The notes below the pieces were generated by a model. That model was not told where the DNA came from. It made no database searches and saw nothing but the letters and a program-made list of their open reading frames with translations. Below, piece by piece: positions 43,700 to 52,156 of a stretch of 64,000 nt of DNA. The stretch spans positions 62,001 through 126,000 of the forward strand of contig OZ245769.1 of the NCBI GenBank assembly GCA_965227745.1, given 5' to 3'. The stretch's first letter is position 1. Each line of letters begins with the position of its first letter. This DNA comes from GAS368 sp965227745. Its GTDB lineage: Bacteria > Verrucomicrobiota > Verrucomicrobiia > Opitutales > Opitutaceae. Position numbers and translations under genes: made by a program.

Positions 43700-43867
43700 T
43701 TAGCGGCCGGAGGGCTGGCCCATGCCGGGGATCTGGCCTTCCCAGTTGGCGGGACGGCTCCACGGAATCGCGGTCTCTTTCTGGGTGCGGGTCGAGCAAC
43801 CACCCAGCAGCAACGCGCCGAAAGCGACGAGGAGGAGGGTGAGGAGGGGGCGCTTGAGCGAGGTCAT
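43700..43867 (-). CDS. Small lipoprotein, 55 residues
   Basis: The frame from ATG at 43867 reads MTSLKRPLLTLLLVAFGALL then LGGCSTRTQKETAIPWSRPA and ends NWEGQIPGMGQPSGR. It has a basic n-region, hydrophobic core and lipobox LLGGC, so it should be a lipid-anchored protein with a 30-residue mature part. Its ATG overlaps the stop of the coiled-coil protein gene (ATGA), and a terminator follows 45 bp on, which strongly supports a real gene. Function is unknown; the coupling suggests a partner of the coiled-coil protein. Confidence 0.8.
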   Translation of the reverse strand: MTSLKRPLLTLLLVAFGALLLGGCSTRTQKETAIPWSRPANWEGQIPGMGQPSGR

Positions 43868-44649
43868 GGTGTGAGAATTAATACGGCCAAATCGCCCTTC
43901 TGCAAGACTCCGCGCAAAGTATCGGGCTGGACCTGCGCGATGGAAAACTGGGACCGGACGTCCGAGATGTGAACCGTGGCGACGATTTCTGTTCCCTGCG
44001 AAACGGTGAGTTTCTGCCCGATCTGGGCCCCGCGGGAGGCACCGAAGTTGAGCACTACAAAGGCGTTGGATGGGCCGACACTCAAGACGGTGGACCGGCC
44101 GGAGCGGTTGGTAAAGACGGCGGTCGAGGCCCCGCTGCCGGCGGTGGCGGCCGAGCCATTGCGCGCCGTGGCCAATTGCTTCTCCAGTTCGGCGATGGTG
44201 TTTTTGTAAGCGGCTACGGCCTCGGGGGAAGCGTTGGAATTGTGGGCGTCGTCGAGATCGGCCCGGAGCGAGGCTACCTCGGCGGCGAGGGCCTTGGCAT
44301 TCTGCTCGTGCAGGGCGACGAGGTTCTTGGTCTTGGCGAGGTCGTCATTGAGCTGGGCCGCGCGGGCGTCGGCGGCGGTGAGCTGTTCGCGCGCGGTGCC
44401 GAGCTCGGCGTCGAGCGCGGTGACCTTGGCCTTGAGCGAGCCGGTTTGCTCGTTGGCCGCGGCGAGATCGCGCTGCAGATGCGCCGAGCGCTCGTTGGCC
44501 CCGGCCAACTCGGCGGCGAGCATTTGCTTCGAATTGCCGATTCGGAGGTAAAGCGCCGCCGAAAACACCGCCCCGCCCAACGCGATCGCGCAGAGGATGA
44601 TGAGGGGGGCATTTTTCAAGGGCGGGAGGAAGCGGATACCAAGCAACAA
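43864..44649 (-). CDS. Membrane-anchored coiled-coil protein
   Basis: The 261-residue protein has one N-terminal helix (~14-36, APLIILCAIALGGAVFSAAL). A long coiled coil follows (~40-165, heptads rich in Ala/Leu/Glu such as ELAGANERSAHLQRDLAAAN), then a small C-terminal beta domain (~180-261: STVLSVGPSNAFVVLNFGAS, GQKLTVSQGTEIVATVHISD, RGVLQKGDLAVLIL). The layout resembles MreC-like or adaptor envelope proteins, but it is not a clear member. The start appears to be TTG (44649 or 44646). It is translationally coupled to the 55-residue lipoprotein. Confidence 0.7.
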   Translation of the reverse strand: MLLGIRFLPPLKNAPLIILCAIALGGAVFSAALYLRIGNSKQMLAAELAGANERSAHLQRDLAAANEQTGSLKAKVTALDAELGTAREQLTAADARAAQLNDDLAKTKNLVALHEQNAKALAAEVASLRADLDDAHNSNASPEAVAAYKNTIAELEKQLATARNGSAATAGSGASTAVFTNRSGRSTVLSVGPSNAFVVLNFGASRGAQIGQKLTVSQGTEIVATVHISDVRSQFSIAQVQPDTLRGVLQKGDLAVLILTP

Positions 44650-44990
44650 ACCTAACGGAACGCTGATCTTCGCTAATCTCCGCTGATCGAATTAGCGAGG
44701 ATTAGCGGAGAGCGCGTTCGAGATGCAGACAGTTTGAACAGAAGGTAACGAAGGAAACGAAGAGACGGGGGAGACTATAGGACCGAGGTTGGCAGGCTGA
44801 GGATTTCGCGAAAACCCGGCCGCACCGACGCGGAGCGCGCGAAATAGCTTTGATGTGGTTCGTGGTATTCGCCCGTTGGGCTCAAGAAAGCGTGACGCGA
44901 ACCCCCCTGGCTTTCGTGTCACTTTAAGCTCTTCGTTTCCTTCGTTACCTTCTGTTCAACTCAATGGGCCTTTAGTTTATGGCGTGGCTT
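44650..44990. repeat. Gene-free region with inverted degenerate repeats
   Basis: No gene is seen in these 341 bases. GATCTTCGCTAATCTCCGCT (~44663) is answered by AATTAGCGAGGATTAGCGGA (~44690). TTGAACAGAAGGTAACGAAG (~44727) has a near-perfect inverted partner CTTCGTTACCTTCTGTTCAA (~44940), about 190 bp away. Confidence 0.7.
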
Positions 44991-46571
44991 TTACCCCACG
45001 CGATAGGTGGACGCGTGCCACGGCGTCTTGGCGCGCTTTTTTACGCCGCTGCCCTTGTTGGCGGCGAGGCGGTCGAGGATCTTAAAGGCCAGCTCGGTTT
45101 TCTCCGGCGCGCCGACGGCGGTGGCGAGTTCCTCGGCGGTGAATTGCTTACCGGGCGCGGCCTTGAGGGCGGCGTCGATTTTGAGCTTGAGGGCGATGAC
45201 GCCACCGGCGGCCTTCTTGCCGGCTTCGACGCCGGGCTGGTGGTAGGCATTGATGCCGATGAGTGAGGCGTAGAGGCCGACGACGCGCTCGTAGAGCGCG
45301 ATCAACATCCCGAGCGAACGCGCCGAGACATCGGGCAGCGTGATCGTCACTGAGTGGCGGTCCTTTTCGCTTAACGCGTCGCGCGTGCCGAGGAGGAAGC
45401 CCTGCAAGTAATCGCCCGCGGTGATACCCGGCTCGACCTCGAGGGAGGTCTTCGCGTCGCGATCTTTCAGTACCTCGATGAAGGTGATGAAGAAATTATT
45501 CACGCCCTCGCGGAGCTGCTGCACGTAGGCGTGCTGATCGGTGGAGCCCTTGTTGCCGTAGACGGCGATGCCTTGGTTGACGACATTGCCCTTGAGGTCG
45601 AACTCCTTGCCGAGCGACTCCATCACGAGCTGCTGGAGATAACGCGAGAAGAGCAGCAGGCGGTCTTTGTAGGGAAGGACGACCATGTCCTTCGCGCCGC
45701 GACCGTCGGTGGCGTAGTGCCACATGAGCGCGAGGAGCGCGGCGGGATTTTCGGCCGTGACGTTCTTGCGGGTGACGGCGTCCATCGCGGCGGCGCCGTC
45801 GAGCATCGCCTGGATGTCGAGCCCCTGCAATGCGGCCGGCAACAAGCCGACGGCGCAGAGCTCGCTCGTGCGGCCGCCCACCCAATCCCACATTGGGAAA
45901 CGCGCGAGCCAGCCCTCGCTCACGGCGACGCCATCGAGCTTCGAGCCGACGCCGGTGACGGCGACGAAGTGCTTCGCGTGATCGAGCTTCGCGGCTTTGA
46001 AAGCCGTGATGGCCTCGAGCATGCCATTGCGCGTTTCGGCGGTGCCGCCGGATTTTGAGATGACCACGACGAGGGTCTTGGCGAGCTGCCCGCGCAGCGT
46101 GCCGAGCACGTAGTCGATGCCATCGGGGTCGGTGTTGTCGAAAAAGGAGACGGCGAGCTTGTCCTTGCGCGGCTGGCCGAGCGCCGCCGCGACGAACTGC
46201 GGCCCGAGCGCCGAGCCGCCGATGCCGATCACGAGGAGGTTTTTGAATTTACCCTTGGGCCCCGAGACCTCACCCGAGTGGACTTTCGCCGCGAAGTCCT
46301 TGATCGCGGCGAGGGTGGAGGTGATGTCGTGCGTCAGCTCCGGCGTCGGCGCGAGCTGCGGCGCGCGCAGCCAGTAGTGGCCGACCATGCGCTTCTCATC
46401 GGGATTCGCGATCGCGCCCTTTTCGAGCTCCGCCATCGCGGCGAAAGCCTCCTGCATCGCGGCTTCCTTGCCCGCGAGAAAATCGTCCGGAAACGGGAGG
46501 CGCGAGATATCGAGCGAGACGCCGAGGTCGGCGTAGTGGTAGGAGTGGGTTTTAAAGCGTGACCAAGTCAT
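44991..46571 (-). CDS. pgi: Glucose-6-phosphate isomerase
   Basis: The 526-residue enzyme interconverts glucose 6-phosphate and fructose 6-phosphate. Sugar-phosphate-binding motifs are VIGIGGSALGPQFV (~114-127), ISKSGGTAETRNG (~171-183), GGRTSELCAVGLLPAA (~232-247), GKEFDLKGNVVNQGIAVYGN and KGSTDQHAYVQQLREG (~335-377, catalytic Glu and His region). The final Lys/Arg-rich part (~480-526) is a helical extension. It is flanked on both sides by repeats and is probably monocistronic. Confidence 0.96.
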   Translation of the reverse strand: MTWSRFKTHSYHYADLGVSLDISRLPFPDDFLAGKEAAMQEAFAAMAELEKGAIANPDEKRMVGHYWLRAPQLAPTPELTHDITSTLAAIKDFAAKVHSGEVSGPKGKFKNLLVIGIGGSALGPQFVAAALGQPRKDKLAVSFFDNTDPDGIDYVLGTLRGQLAKTLVVVISKSGGTAETRNGMLEAITAFKAAKLDHAKHFVAVTGVGSKLDGVAVSEGWLARFPMWDWVGGRTSELCAVGLLPAALQGLDIQAMLDGAAAMDAVTRKNVTAENPAALLALMWHYATDGRGAKDMVVLPYKDRLLLFSRYLQQLVMESLGKEFDLKGNVVNQGIAVYGNKGSTDQHAYVQQLREGVNNFFITFIEVLKDRDAKTSLEVEPGITAGDYLQGFLLGTRDALSEKDRHSVTITLPDVSARSLGMLIALYERVVGLYASLIGINAYHQPGVEAGKKAAGGVIALKLKIDAALKAAPGKQFTAEELATAVGAPEKTELAFKILDRLAANKGSGVKKRAKTPWHASTYRVG

Positions 46572-46670
46572 GGTGAAAGAAGGTTAACGTGAACGCGCGA
46601 AAGCGCGAAGAAGAGAGGAAGTCTTAAACACGATCCGGCGAGGGGCACGGATAAAATTTGTCCGAGCCTA

Positions 46671-46752
46671 GGGTAGGGCGCGTTATCCCTAACGCGCCGC
46701 TCTGGGCGTTCGTAACTCAAGGAGCGGCGGATTAAGGATAATCCGCCCTACC
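46671..46752. repeat. 82-bp double-hairpin repeat, family B, copy 1
   Basis: GGGTAGGGCGCGTTATCCCT followed by AACGCGCC forms one hairpin, and GGCGGATTA/TAATCCGCC forms the other. Both outer ends read GGTAGGGCG on their own strand, so two GTAG-headed units face each other. Another 82-bp copy lies at 60918-60999. It sits between pgi and the lyase gene. Confidence 0.8.
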
Positions 46753-46758
46753 TCTGCC

Positions 46759-49149
46759 TTACGGCTTCACCGCCGCCGGCGGTTCGAACTTCGCATTCTC
46801 ATCCAATTCGAGCCGGAGGTAATCGTACACGACGCCCGAGGTCAGATCGCCTGCGGGTACGGTGAGGGTCAGTTCGTTTTCGCCGGCTTTTAGGGTGGCG
46901 GCGTCGAACTTCAGCGTCTGCTCCTGCCACACGCTCTTGTTGGTATTGTAGCGGAGGGCGTTGGTGCTGATCGGGCGGAGGGTGGCGAGGGGTTGGCCAT
47001 TGACGGCGACGCCGAGTTGATTGGTGTCGGCGCCGGCGAGGGCGAGGCGCAGGGCGGCGAGGCCGGACGGGGATTTTTCCACGTTAAATTTAATGGTCCA
47101 GGTCGTCGCTTTGCCGCGGCCGTAGATGCGCCACGGGCCGCTCTGGTTGGTCTGCGGATATTCGTCAAGCGACTCGGCCTTCACCCAGCCGAAGCGCTGG
47201 TGCGCGGGGTCCTTGGCGGCGGGGTTGAGCCACGCGGTGGATTCGCCGCGTGGGGTCTGCTGGAAAAACCAGTCTTTGCGGTAGTCACTTTTCCCAATCG
47301 TGTAGACGATGTCCTGCGGGAAGAGCAGCGGGTAGCGCAGGCCCCAGCCCCAGAGCCAGTAGTTGGCGCCGTCGCCCTTGTAGAATTTTCCGCCGGTGCG
47401 GTCGGGGTGGCCGATTTCCCAGAGCTGCTGGCCGTGGCGCACGGGTTTCCAGTCGAGCGTGCCGAGGTCGAGTGACTGCCCAGCGGCGACGGTGATATTG
47501 GCCTGCGCAAACTCACCCAACACCCCGTCGGCAAACGCGTGCAACGTGTAGGTGCCGGGGCGGACATTTGGAATCGTAAAGGTGCCGTCCTCCTTGCCGT
47601 CGGCCCAGAATTGGTAGTGCTTCGCATCGCGGACCCAATCGGTGGGACGCGGGCCAAAGCCACCGCCGCCACGGCCGAAGCCGCGGCCACCGGCTCCGCC
47701 CGGACCGCCTTGGCCGGGACCGCCGCGTGCGCCGCCGCGAGCCGTGCCGCCAGGACCTGCGGGATTGGCGGCGGGCGTATTAAACGCGGCCGCTTCGGTC
47801 GCGGCCACGGCAGGATTGGCGAATGTCACAAAGGTGCTCCCCGCCGCGCCGATGCTTCCGGGCGAATCCGGGTAAGCGAGGCCGACCGTGAGGTGGGGCA
47901 AAGTGGTCTTGGCCGCTTGTGGATCGCGGAGGGCGAGGCGGCCGGTGACGGTCGCGCGCTCATGGCGCTTGGGATAGTCGACGCCCTGCACCCAATCGTA
48001 CGGCCATTGGGCGGTTTCCTCTTTGGCTTTAGCGAGTGCGTCTTGCCAGAGCGCGGTGGCGTTGGTGGTCCACGCGGGGGGCACGGTGGGATTGCCGGCG
48101 GTGGCGGCGAGGGTGGCGAGATCGGCCGCCGACGGCGTGGCGAATTTCTCGAGGGAGTTCACGTACACCATCATCGGGCCGATGACCTTGCTCCACTTTT
48201 CGCCGGCCGCGATGTTTGCGCTGGCGCCGCCGCCGTAGTGCGTGCCGCGCCAGTAATTGAGCAGGATCGGGTCGGGGTTTTCATTGTCGCCGAAGTGAGC
48301 CACGAGTTCTTGCTTCGAGGCGCCGCCGCTCAGGTACTCGATAGTGGGATTGATGAACCACACGCCGACTTTGTCCTTCGTGTTCGACCAGCCGTAAGCC
48401 GGGACTTTGTACTGCACGGCATTGTAGCTGTACTTGTGCTCGACGGAGTTTTTGTAGACGCCCTGGCTCATGATGCGCTGCTCCTTGGCGTGGACGACGA
48501 CGCCGGTGCCCCAGTCCCGCGGCGCGCACTGCAGCATGTTGCGATCGGCGTCGACGGAGATCCAGTCAAAGGCCTGATTGAGCCGGATGATGTAGCGGCT
48601 CTCGGGGACATTGAGCGGGCCGTACTCCTCCGGGTGCGAGAAAATCGCATACACATGCACTCCACTCTCGCCGCGCGTGAGGGTGTAGCGGACCTCGAGA
48701 TCGAGATTCACCGTGCCGCCCGCCGGTGCGCCAGGGGAACCGGGCGTGAGACCGGCCTTGGGGTCGCCCTTCGTCACGCCCTTGATGGAGATCTCCGCGC
48801 GCTCGCCGCCATTGCCCGCCGGGTCGATCGTGATCGATTGCGTGAGCCCGCCGACTTTCTCCGCCGCTGAGGGGTCCTGCTCCCAACCGCCAACGCGCCC
48901 CTGATCGTGCCCCAGCACATCGGCCCCGCGATAGATCAACGCCTCGAGCTCGGCGTGGCGCTTGTTCACGCGGGCGGTGACGATGCCGTTATCGAGGACG
49001 AAGACATTGCCCTCGTCTTTGACCGTGACGGGCTTCGTGGCCGCGGGTTGGGCGATCACAATCGCGGGCGTCGCTTCCGCCGCGTTGAGAAGCGGCGTCA
49101 GCGCAGCGAGAGCCAGCAAGACAAAAACAGATGCGGGGCGGGGTTTCAT
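46759..49149 (-). CDS. Family-4 rhamnogalacturonan lyase
   Basis: The ATG at 49149 (MKPRPASVFVLLALAALTPL) gives 796 residues with a signal peptide. The order matches PL4: an N-terminal beta-super-sandwich (~40-390: NVFVLDNGIVTARVNKRHAE, LEVRYTLTRGESGVHVYAIF, DKVGVWFINPTIEYLSGG), an fn3-like domain II (~397-567: ATVTGRLALRD, FTIPNVRPGTYTLHAFADGV), and a CBM-like domain III (~569-796: LWEIGHPDRTGGKFYKGD, YRKDWFF, WTIKFNV). It cleaves the rhamnose-galacturonate backbone of pectin by beta-elimination, outside the cytoplasm. Domain II is interrupted by a Gly/Arg-rich run (~463-503). A repeat follows the stop. Confidence 0.9.
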   Translation of the reverse strand: MKPRPASVFVLLALAALTPLLNAAEATPAIVIAQPAATKPVTVKDEGNVFVLDNGIVTARVNKRHAELEALIYRGADVLGHDQGRVGGWEQDPSAAEKVGGLTQSITIDPAGNGGERAEISIKGVTKGDPKAGLTPGSPGAPAGGTVNLDLEVRYTLTRGESGVHVYAIFSHPEEYGPLNVPESRYIIRLNQAFDWISVDADRNMLQCAPRDWGTGVVVHAKEQRIMSQGVYKNSVEHKYSYNAVQYKVPAYGWSNTKDKVGVWFINPTIEYLSGGASKQELVAHFGDNENPDPILLNYWRGTHYGGGASANIAAGEKWSKVIGPMMVYVNSLEKFATPSAADLATLAATAGNPTVPPAWTTNATALWQDALAKAKEETAQWPYDWVQGVDYPKRHERATVTGRLALRDPQAAKTTLPHLTVGLAYPDSPGSIGAAGSTFVTFANPAVAATEAAAFNTPAANPAGPGGTARGGARGGPGQGGPGGAGGRGFGRGGGGFGPRPTDWVRDAKHYQFWADGKEDGTFTIPNVRPGTYTLHAFADGVLGEFAQANITVAAGQSLDLGTLDWKPVRHGQQLWEIGHPDRTGGKFYKGDGANYWLWGWGLRYPLLFPQDIVYTIGKSDYRKDWFFQQTPRGESTAWLNPAAKDPAHQRFGWVKAESLDEYPQTNQSGPWRIYGRGKATTWTIKFNVEKSPSGLAALRLALAGADTNQLGVAVNGQPLATLRPISTNALRYNTNKSVWQEQTLKFDAATLKAGENELTLTVPAGDLTSGVVYDYLRLELDENAKFEPPAAVKP

Positions 49150-49304
49150 GGGGTGCTTGGACGTTCGGGCCCTGACGCCGTTGCGGCAAGCCCTCGCCGG
49201 TTGGCGTCGGTCAGTCAGATTAAAACTAACTCTCAGAAGCCAAACCGCCTGGAGGTGTGTGCTGTTGGGGGTGGCCCGAAGTGGCCCTGCGCCCGCTCCG
49301 ATTC

Positions 49305-50201
49305 TCACCGGTCCGCCAGCCCACTCGTCTTTAGGAAAAGGGTAAACTGGTTCCGCTTATCGAGCACATCGTTGTGCCCAAGCTCAGTGTGGATGAAGAC
49401 AAACTGACCGGACTTCAGCGTGTCCACGGTCAGCGCCGTCTCCTCGGAGGCGAGGATCGGCGTGCCGCGCGCGGTCAGACGGGCGATGAGCTTTTCCGAC
49501 TCCGACTTCGTGCCGCCGCCGTCCGTGTAGATATTAAGCAGGCGGCCTTTCGTCTGATCGGACCAATTGAGGTAGGAATCCGTCCGCCCGTAGAGCGCAT
49601 CGAAGAGCCAGACCTCATCGGCATTCCTCGCCAACCCGCCCCGGTCGAGAATCCCGGCGATCACGCGGTACCCGCCGCTGTGGCCCGAGAGAATGATGCG
49701 GCCAATGGAAAACTCTTTCTTTTGAAAGCCCGAGCGCTCGCGCAGCGTGGCGGTAAGCTCAGCGATGAAGCGCCGAAAACCGTCCTGGTCCTCAAGTTTA
49801 CCGCCAAAGGAATCGGGCGCGTTGTGCGGACCCTCCGGCACGACGAGCACCGCGTTCTTCCCGCTCGCGACTAATTGCTCGACGAGGTGAAACGTGGCGA
49901 AGGTGCCGGCAACGGTGTTGTTCCAACCGTGGAAATGGACCACAAGATCGACCGTCCCCGTTTCGCGAAATCCCTTCGGAATGAAAATCGCGACCGTGCT
50001 GTCCGCGTAGTGGTCCTTCGCGGGATAGGTTTTGTTCTGGTAAGTATGGCCCTGCGCTCGCTCCGGATGCGGAAAGGGAGCGGAGGCAAACGGCGCGACG
50101 ATAAGCCGGCCGTAGGCGGCGTAGGTTTCTTCCCAGTTCGTCGCCGCCCCGGCGAAAGCCGGCGCGACGAGACATCCGAAAATGAAAAGCAGCGATTTCA
50201 T
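49305..50201 (-). CDS. Exported alpha/beta-hydrolase
   Basis: The 298-residue protein has a signal peptide (MKSLLFIFGCLVAPAFAGAA). Its hydrolase fold shows VDLVVHFHGWNNTVAGTF (HGW oxyanion motif, ~84-101), NAVLVVPEGPHNAPDSFGGK, nucleophile elbow RIILSGHSGGYRVIAG with Ser at ~173, and a late His in FIHTELGHNDVLDKRN (~277). Substrate unknown; a poly-hydroxyalkanoate- or feruloyl-esterase-like role is possible. It lies 44 bp downstream of ilvD and upstream of the pectin lyase gene on the same strand. Confidence 0.78.
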   Translation of the reverse strand: MKSLLFIFGCLVAPAFAGAATNWEETYAAYGRLIVAPFASAPFPHPERAQGHTYQNKTYPAKDHYADSTVAIFIPKGFRETGTVDLVVHFHGWNNTVAGTFATFHLVEQLVASGKNAVLVVPEGPHNAPDSFGGKLEDQDGFRRFIAELTATLRERSGFQKKEFSIGRIILSGHSGGYRVIAGILDRGGLARNADEVWLFDALYGRTDSYLNWSDQTKGRLLNIYTDGGGTKSESEKLIARLTARGTPILASEETALTVDTLKSGQFVFIHTELGHNDVLDKRNQFTLFLKTSGLADR

Positions 50202-50245
50202 ACCAGAAGGTGAGATCGCTGCTTTCGTTTCAGAGCTAGGGACCC

Positions 50246-51955
50246 TTACAGGTTCTTATCCGTCACCGCGCCCTCGGAGGCGCTGGTCACGGTGTGGGCG
50301 TACTTGGCGAGGACGCCTCGGGTTTCCTTGTGCTTCTTGGGCTTCCAGGCTTTGAGGCGGGCTTTGATTTCCTTGGCGGGGAGGCCGAGGGTGAGCTCGT
50401 TCTTCACGGCGTCGATGGTGATGGGGTCACCGTTCTTGAGGATGCCGATGGGGCCGCCGTTAAAGGCTTCGGGGGTGATGTGGCCGACGACGAAGCCGTG
50501 GCTGCCACCGCTGAAGCGGCCGTCGGTGATGAGGGCGACGTCCTTGCCCAGGCCGCGGCCCATGATGGCCGAGGTGGGGGAAAGCATCTCGCGCATGCCG
50601 GGGCCTCCGCGCGGTCCCTCGTTGCGGATGACGATGACGTGGCCGGCCTTGACCTTGCCGTCGAGGATGGCCTTGAGCGCGGCTTCCTCGCCTTCGAAGA
50701 CGATGGCCTTGCCGGTGAAGGTGAGACCTTCCTTGCCGGAGATCTTCGCCACGGAGCCCTCGGGGGCGAGATTGCCGTAGAGGATGCGGAGGTGGCTGTC
50801 TTTCTTGATCGGGTTGTCGAGCGGGCGGACGACGTCCTGCTTTTCTGGATACGCGGGATAGGGCTGCACGTCCTTCAGGTTTTCCGCGACGGTCTTGCCG
50901 GTGACGGTCATGCAATCGCCGTGGAGCAGGCCGGCGTCGAGCAGCACCTTCATCAGCGGCGGGAGGCCGCCGATGCGGGTGAGGTGGACCATGCCGTATT
51001 TGCCGGAGGGCTTGAGGTCGGCGAGGACGGGGACGCGTTTGCCGATCTTGGTGAAGTCGTCGATGGAGAGCTTTACGCCGCAGCAGTGCGCCATGGCGAG
51101 GAGGTGGAGGACGGCATTGGTCGAGCCCGCGAGCGCGATGGTGACAGTGATGGCGTTTTCAAACGCCTTCCGGGTCATGATGTCGCGCGGCTTGATGTCG
51201 CGCTTGAGGAGTTCGAGCGCGGCGGCGCCGGCGTTGCGACAATCGGCTTTCTTCTCGGCGCTGATGGCGATCTGCGCGGAAGAATTCGGGAGCGACATGC
51301 CGAGTGCCTCGATGGCGGAGGCCATGGTATTGGCGGTGTACATGCCGCCGCAGGAGCCGGGGCCGGGGATGGAGCAGTCTTCGATTTTCTTGAGGCCGGC
51401 GTCGTCGACCTTCCCGGCGGCGTGCTGGCCGATGGCTTCGTAAACGGAGACGATGTCGCACTCCTTTTTCGTTTCCGGGTGGAAGCCGGGGAGAATGGTG
51501 CCGCCGTAGACGAAGACGCCGGGGCGATTCAGGCGCGCCATGGCCATGACGCAGCCGGGCATGTTCTTGTCGCAACCACCGACGGTCACGACGGCGTCGA
51601 AGCCCTCGGCGCCGGCGACGGTCTCGATGGAGTCGGCGATGACCTCACGCGACACGAGCGAGTAGCGCATGCCGGGGGTGCCCATGCTGATGCCGTCGGA
51701 GACGGTGATGGTGCCGAAGATGATGGCCTTGCCGCCCGCCGCATTGGCGCCGGCCTCGGTTTCCTTGGCGAGTTGGTCGAGGTGCATGTTGCACGGCGTG
51801 ACCATGCTCCAGAGCGACGCGACGCCGACCACCGGCTTCTTGAAATCCTCCTCGGTGAAACCGACGGGGCGGAGCATGGAGCGCGCGCCGGCGCGGCTCG
51901 GGCCGTCGTGAACGATGGAGGAATATTTACGAGTGGTGTCGGGGGTCTTGCTCAT
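50246..51955 (-). CDS. ilvD: Dihydroxy-acid dehydratase
   Basis: The ATG at 51955 (MSKTPDTTRKYSSIVHDGPS) gives a 569-residue enzyme. It dehydrates dihydroxy acids to 2-keto acids in valine, isoleucine and leucine synthesis. Iron-sulfur cysteines are visible in TPCNMH, VGGCDKNMPGC and PGPGSCGGMYTANTM, with GRFSGGSHGFVVGHITPEA near the C-terminus as in the family. The open frame continues far upstream, but that part is antisense to scpB and is not coding. The upstream 200 bp hold a GAGAGTTGAGAGATGAGAG string. Confidence 0.97.
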   Translation of the reverse strand: MSKTPDTTRKYSSIVHDGPSRAGARSMLRPVGFTEEDFKKPVVGVASLWSMVTPCNMHLDQLAKETEAGANAAGGKAIIFGTITVSDGISMGTPGMRYSLVSREVIADSIETVAGAEGFDAVVTVGGCDKNMPGCVMAMARLNRPGVFVYGGTILPGFHPETKKECDIVSVYEAIGQHAAGKVDDAGLKKIEDCSIPGPGSCGGMYTANTMASAIEALGMSLPNSSAQIAISAEKKADCRNAGAAALELLKRDIKPRDIMTRKAFENAITVTIALAGSTNAVLHLLAMAHCCGVKLSIDDFTKIGKRVPVLADLKPSGKYGMVHLTRIGGLPPLMKVLLDAGLLHGDCMTVTGKTVAENLKDVQPYPAYPEKQDVVRPLDNPIKKDSHLRILYGNLAPEGSVAKISGKEGLTFTGKAIVFEGEEAALKAILDGKVKAGHVIVIRNEGPRGGPGMREMLSPTSAIMGRGLGKDVALITDGRFSGGSHGFVVGHITPEAFNGGPIGILKNGDPITIDAVKNELTLGLPAKEIKARLKAWKPKKHKETRGVLAKYAHTVTSASEGAVTDKNL

Positions 51956-52156
51956 GAAAAGGGAAGGGAGTTGAGGGTTGAGAGTTGAGAGATGAGAGCG
52001 CGGGAGTCCAGAGCTGAAACGCGTTGGGCAACTCAGAACGTCGGATCGCTGGGGGAGTGGGGGTGGACGGGTGGGCGGTGGAGGGTGGGGAGGACTCGTT
52101 TTTTCGTGGTTGCGTGCCCTATCAGGCGGGGCATTCACTGAGGCGACTTTACCCGC

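Noticed and set aside
50294..51988. A 564-codon open frame antisense to ilvD
   Set aside because: It is a mirror of C-ending codons in ilvD, with no recognisable domain. The ilvD motifs on the other strand are unambiguous.
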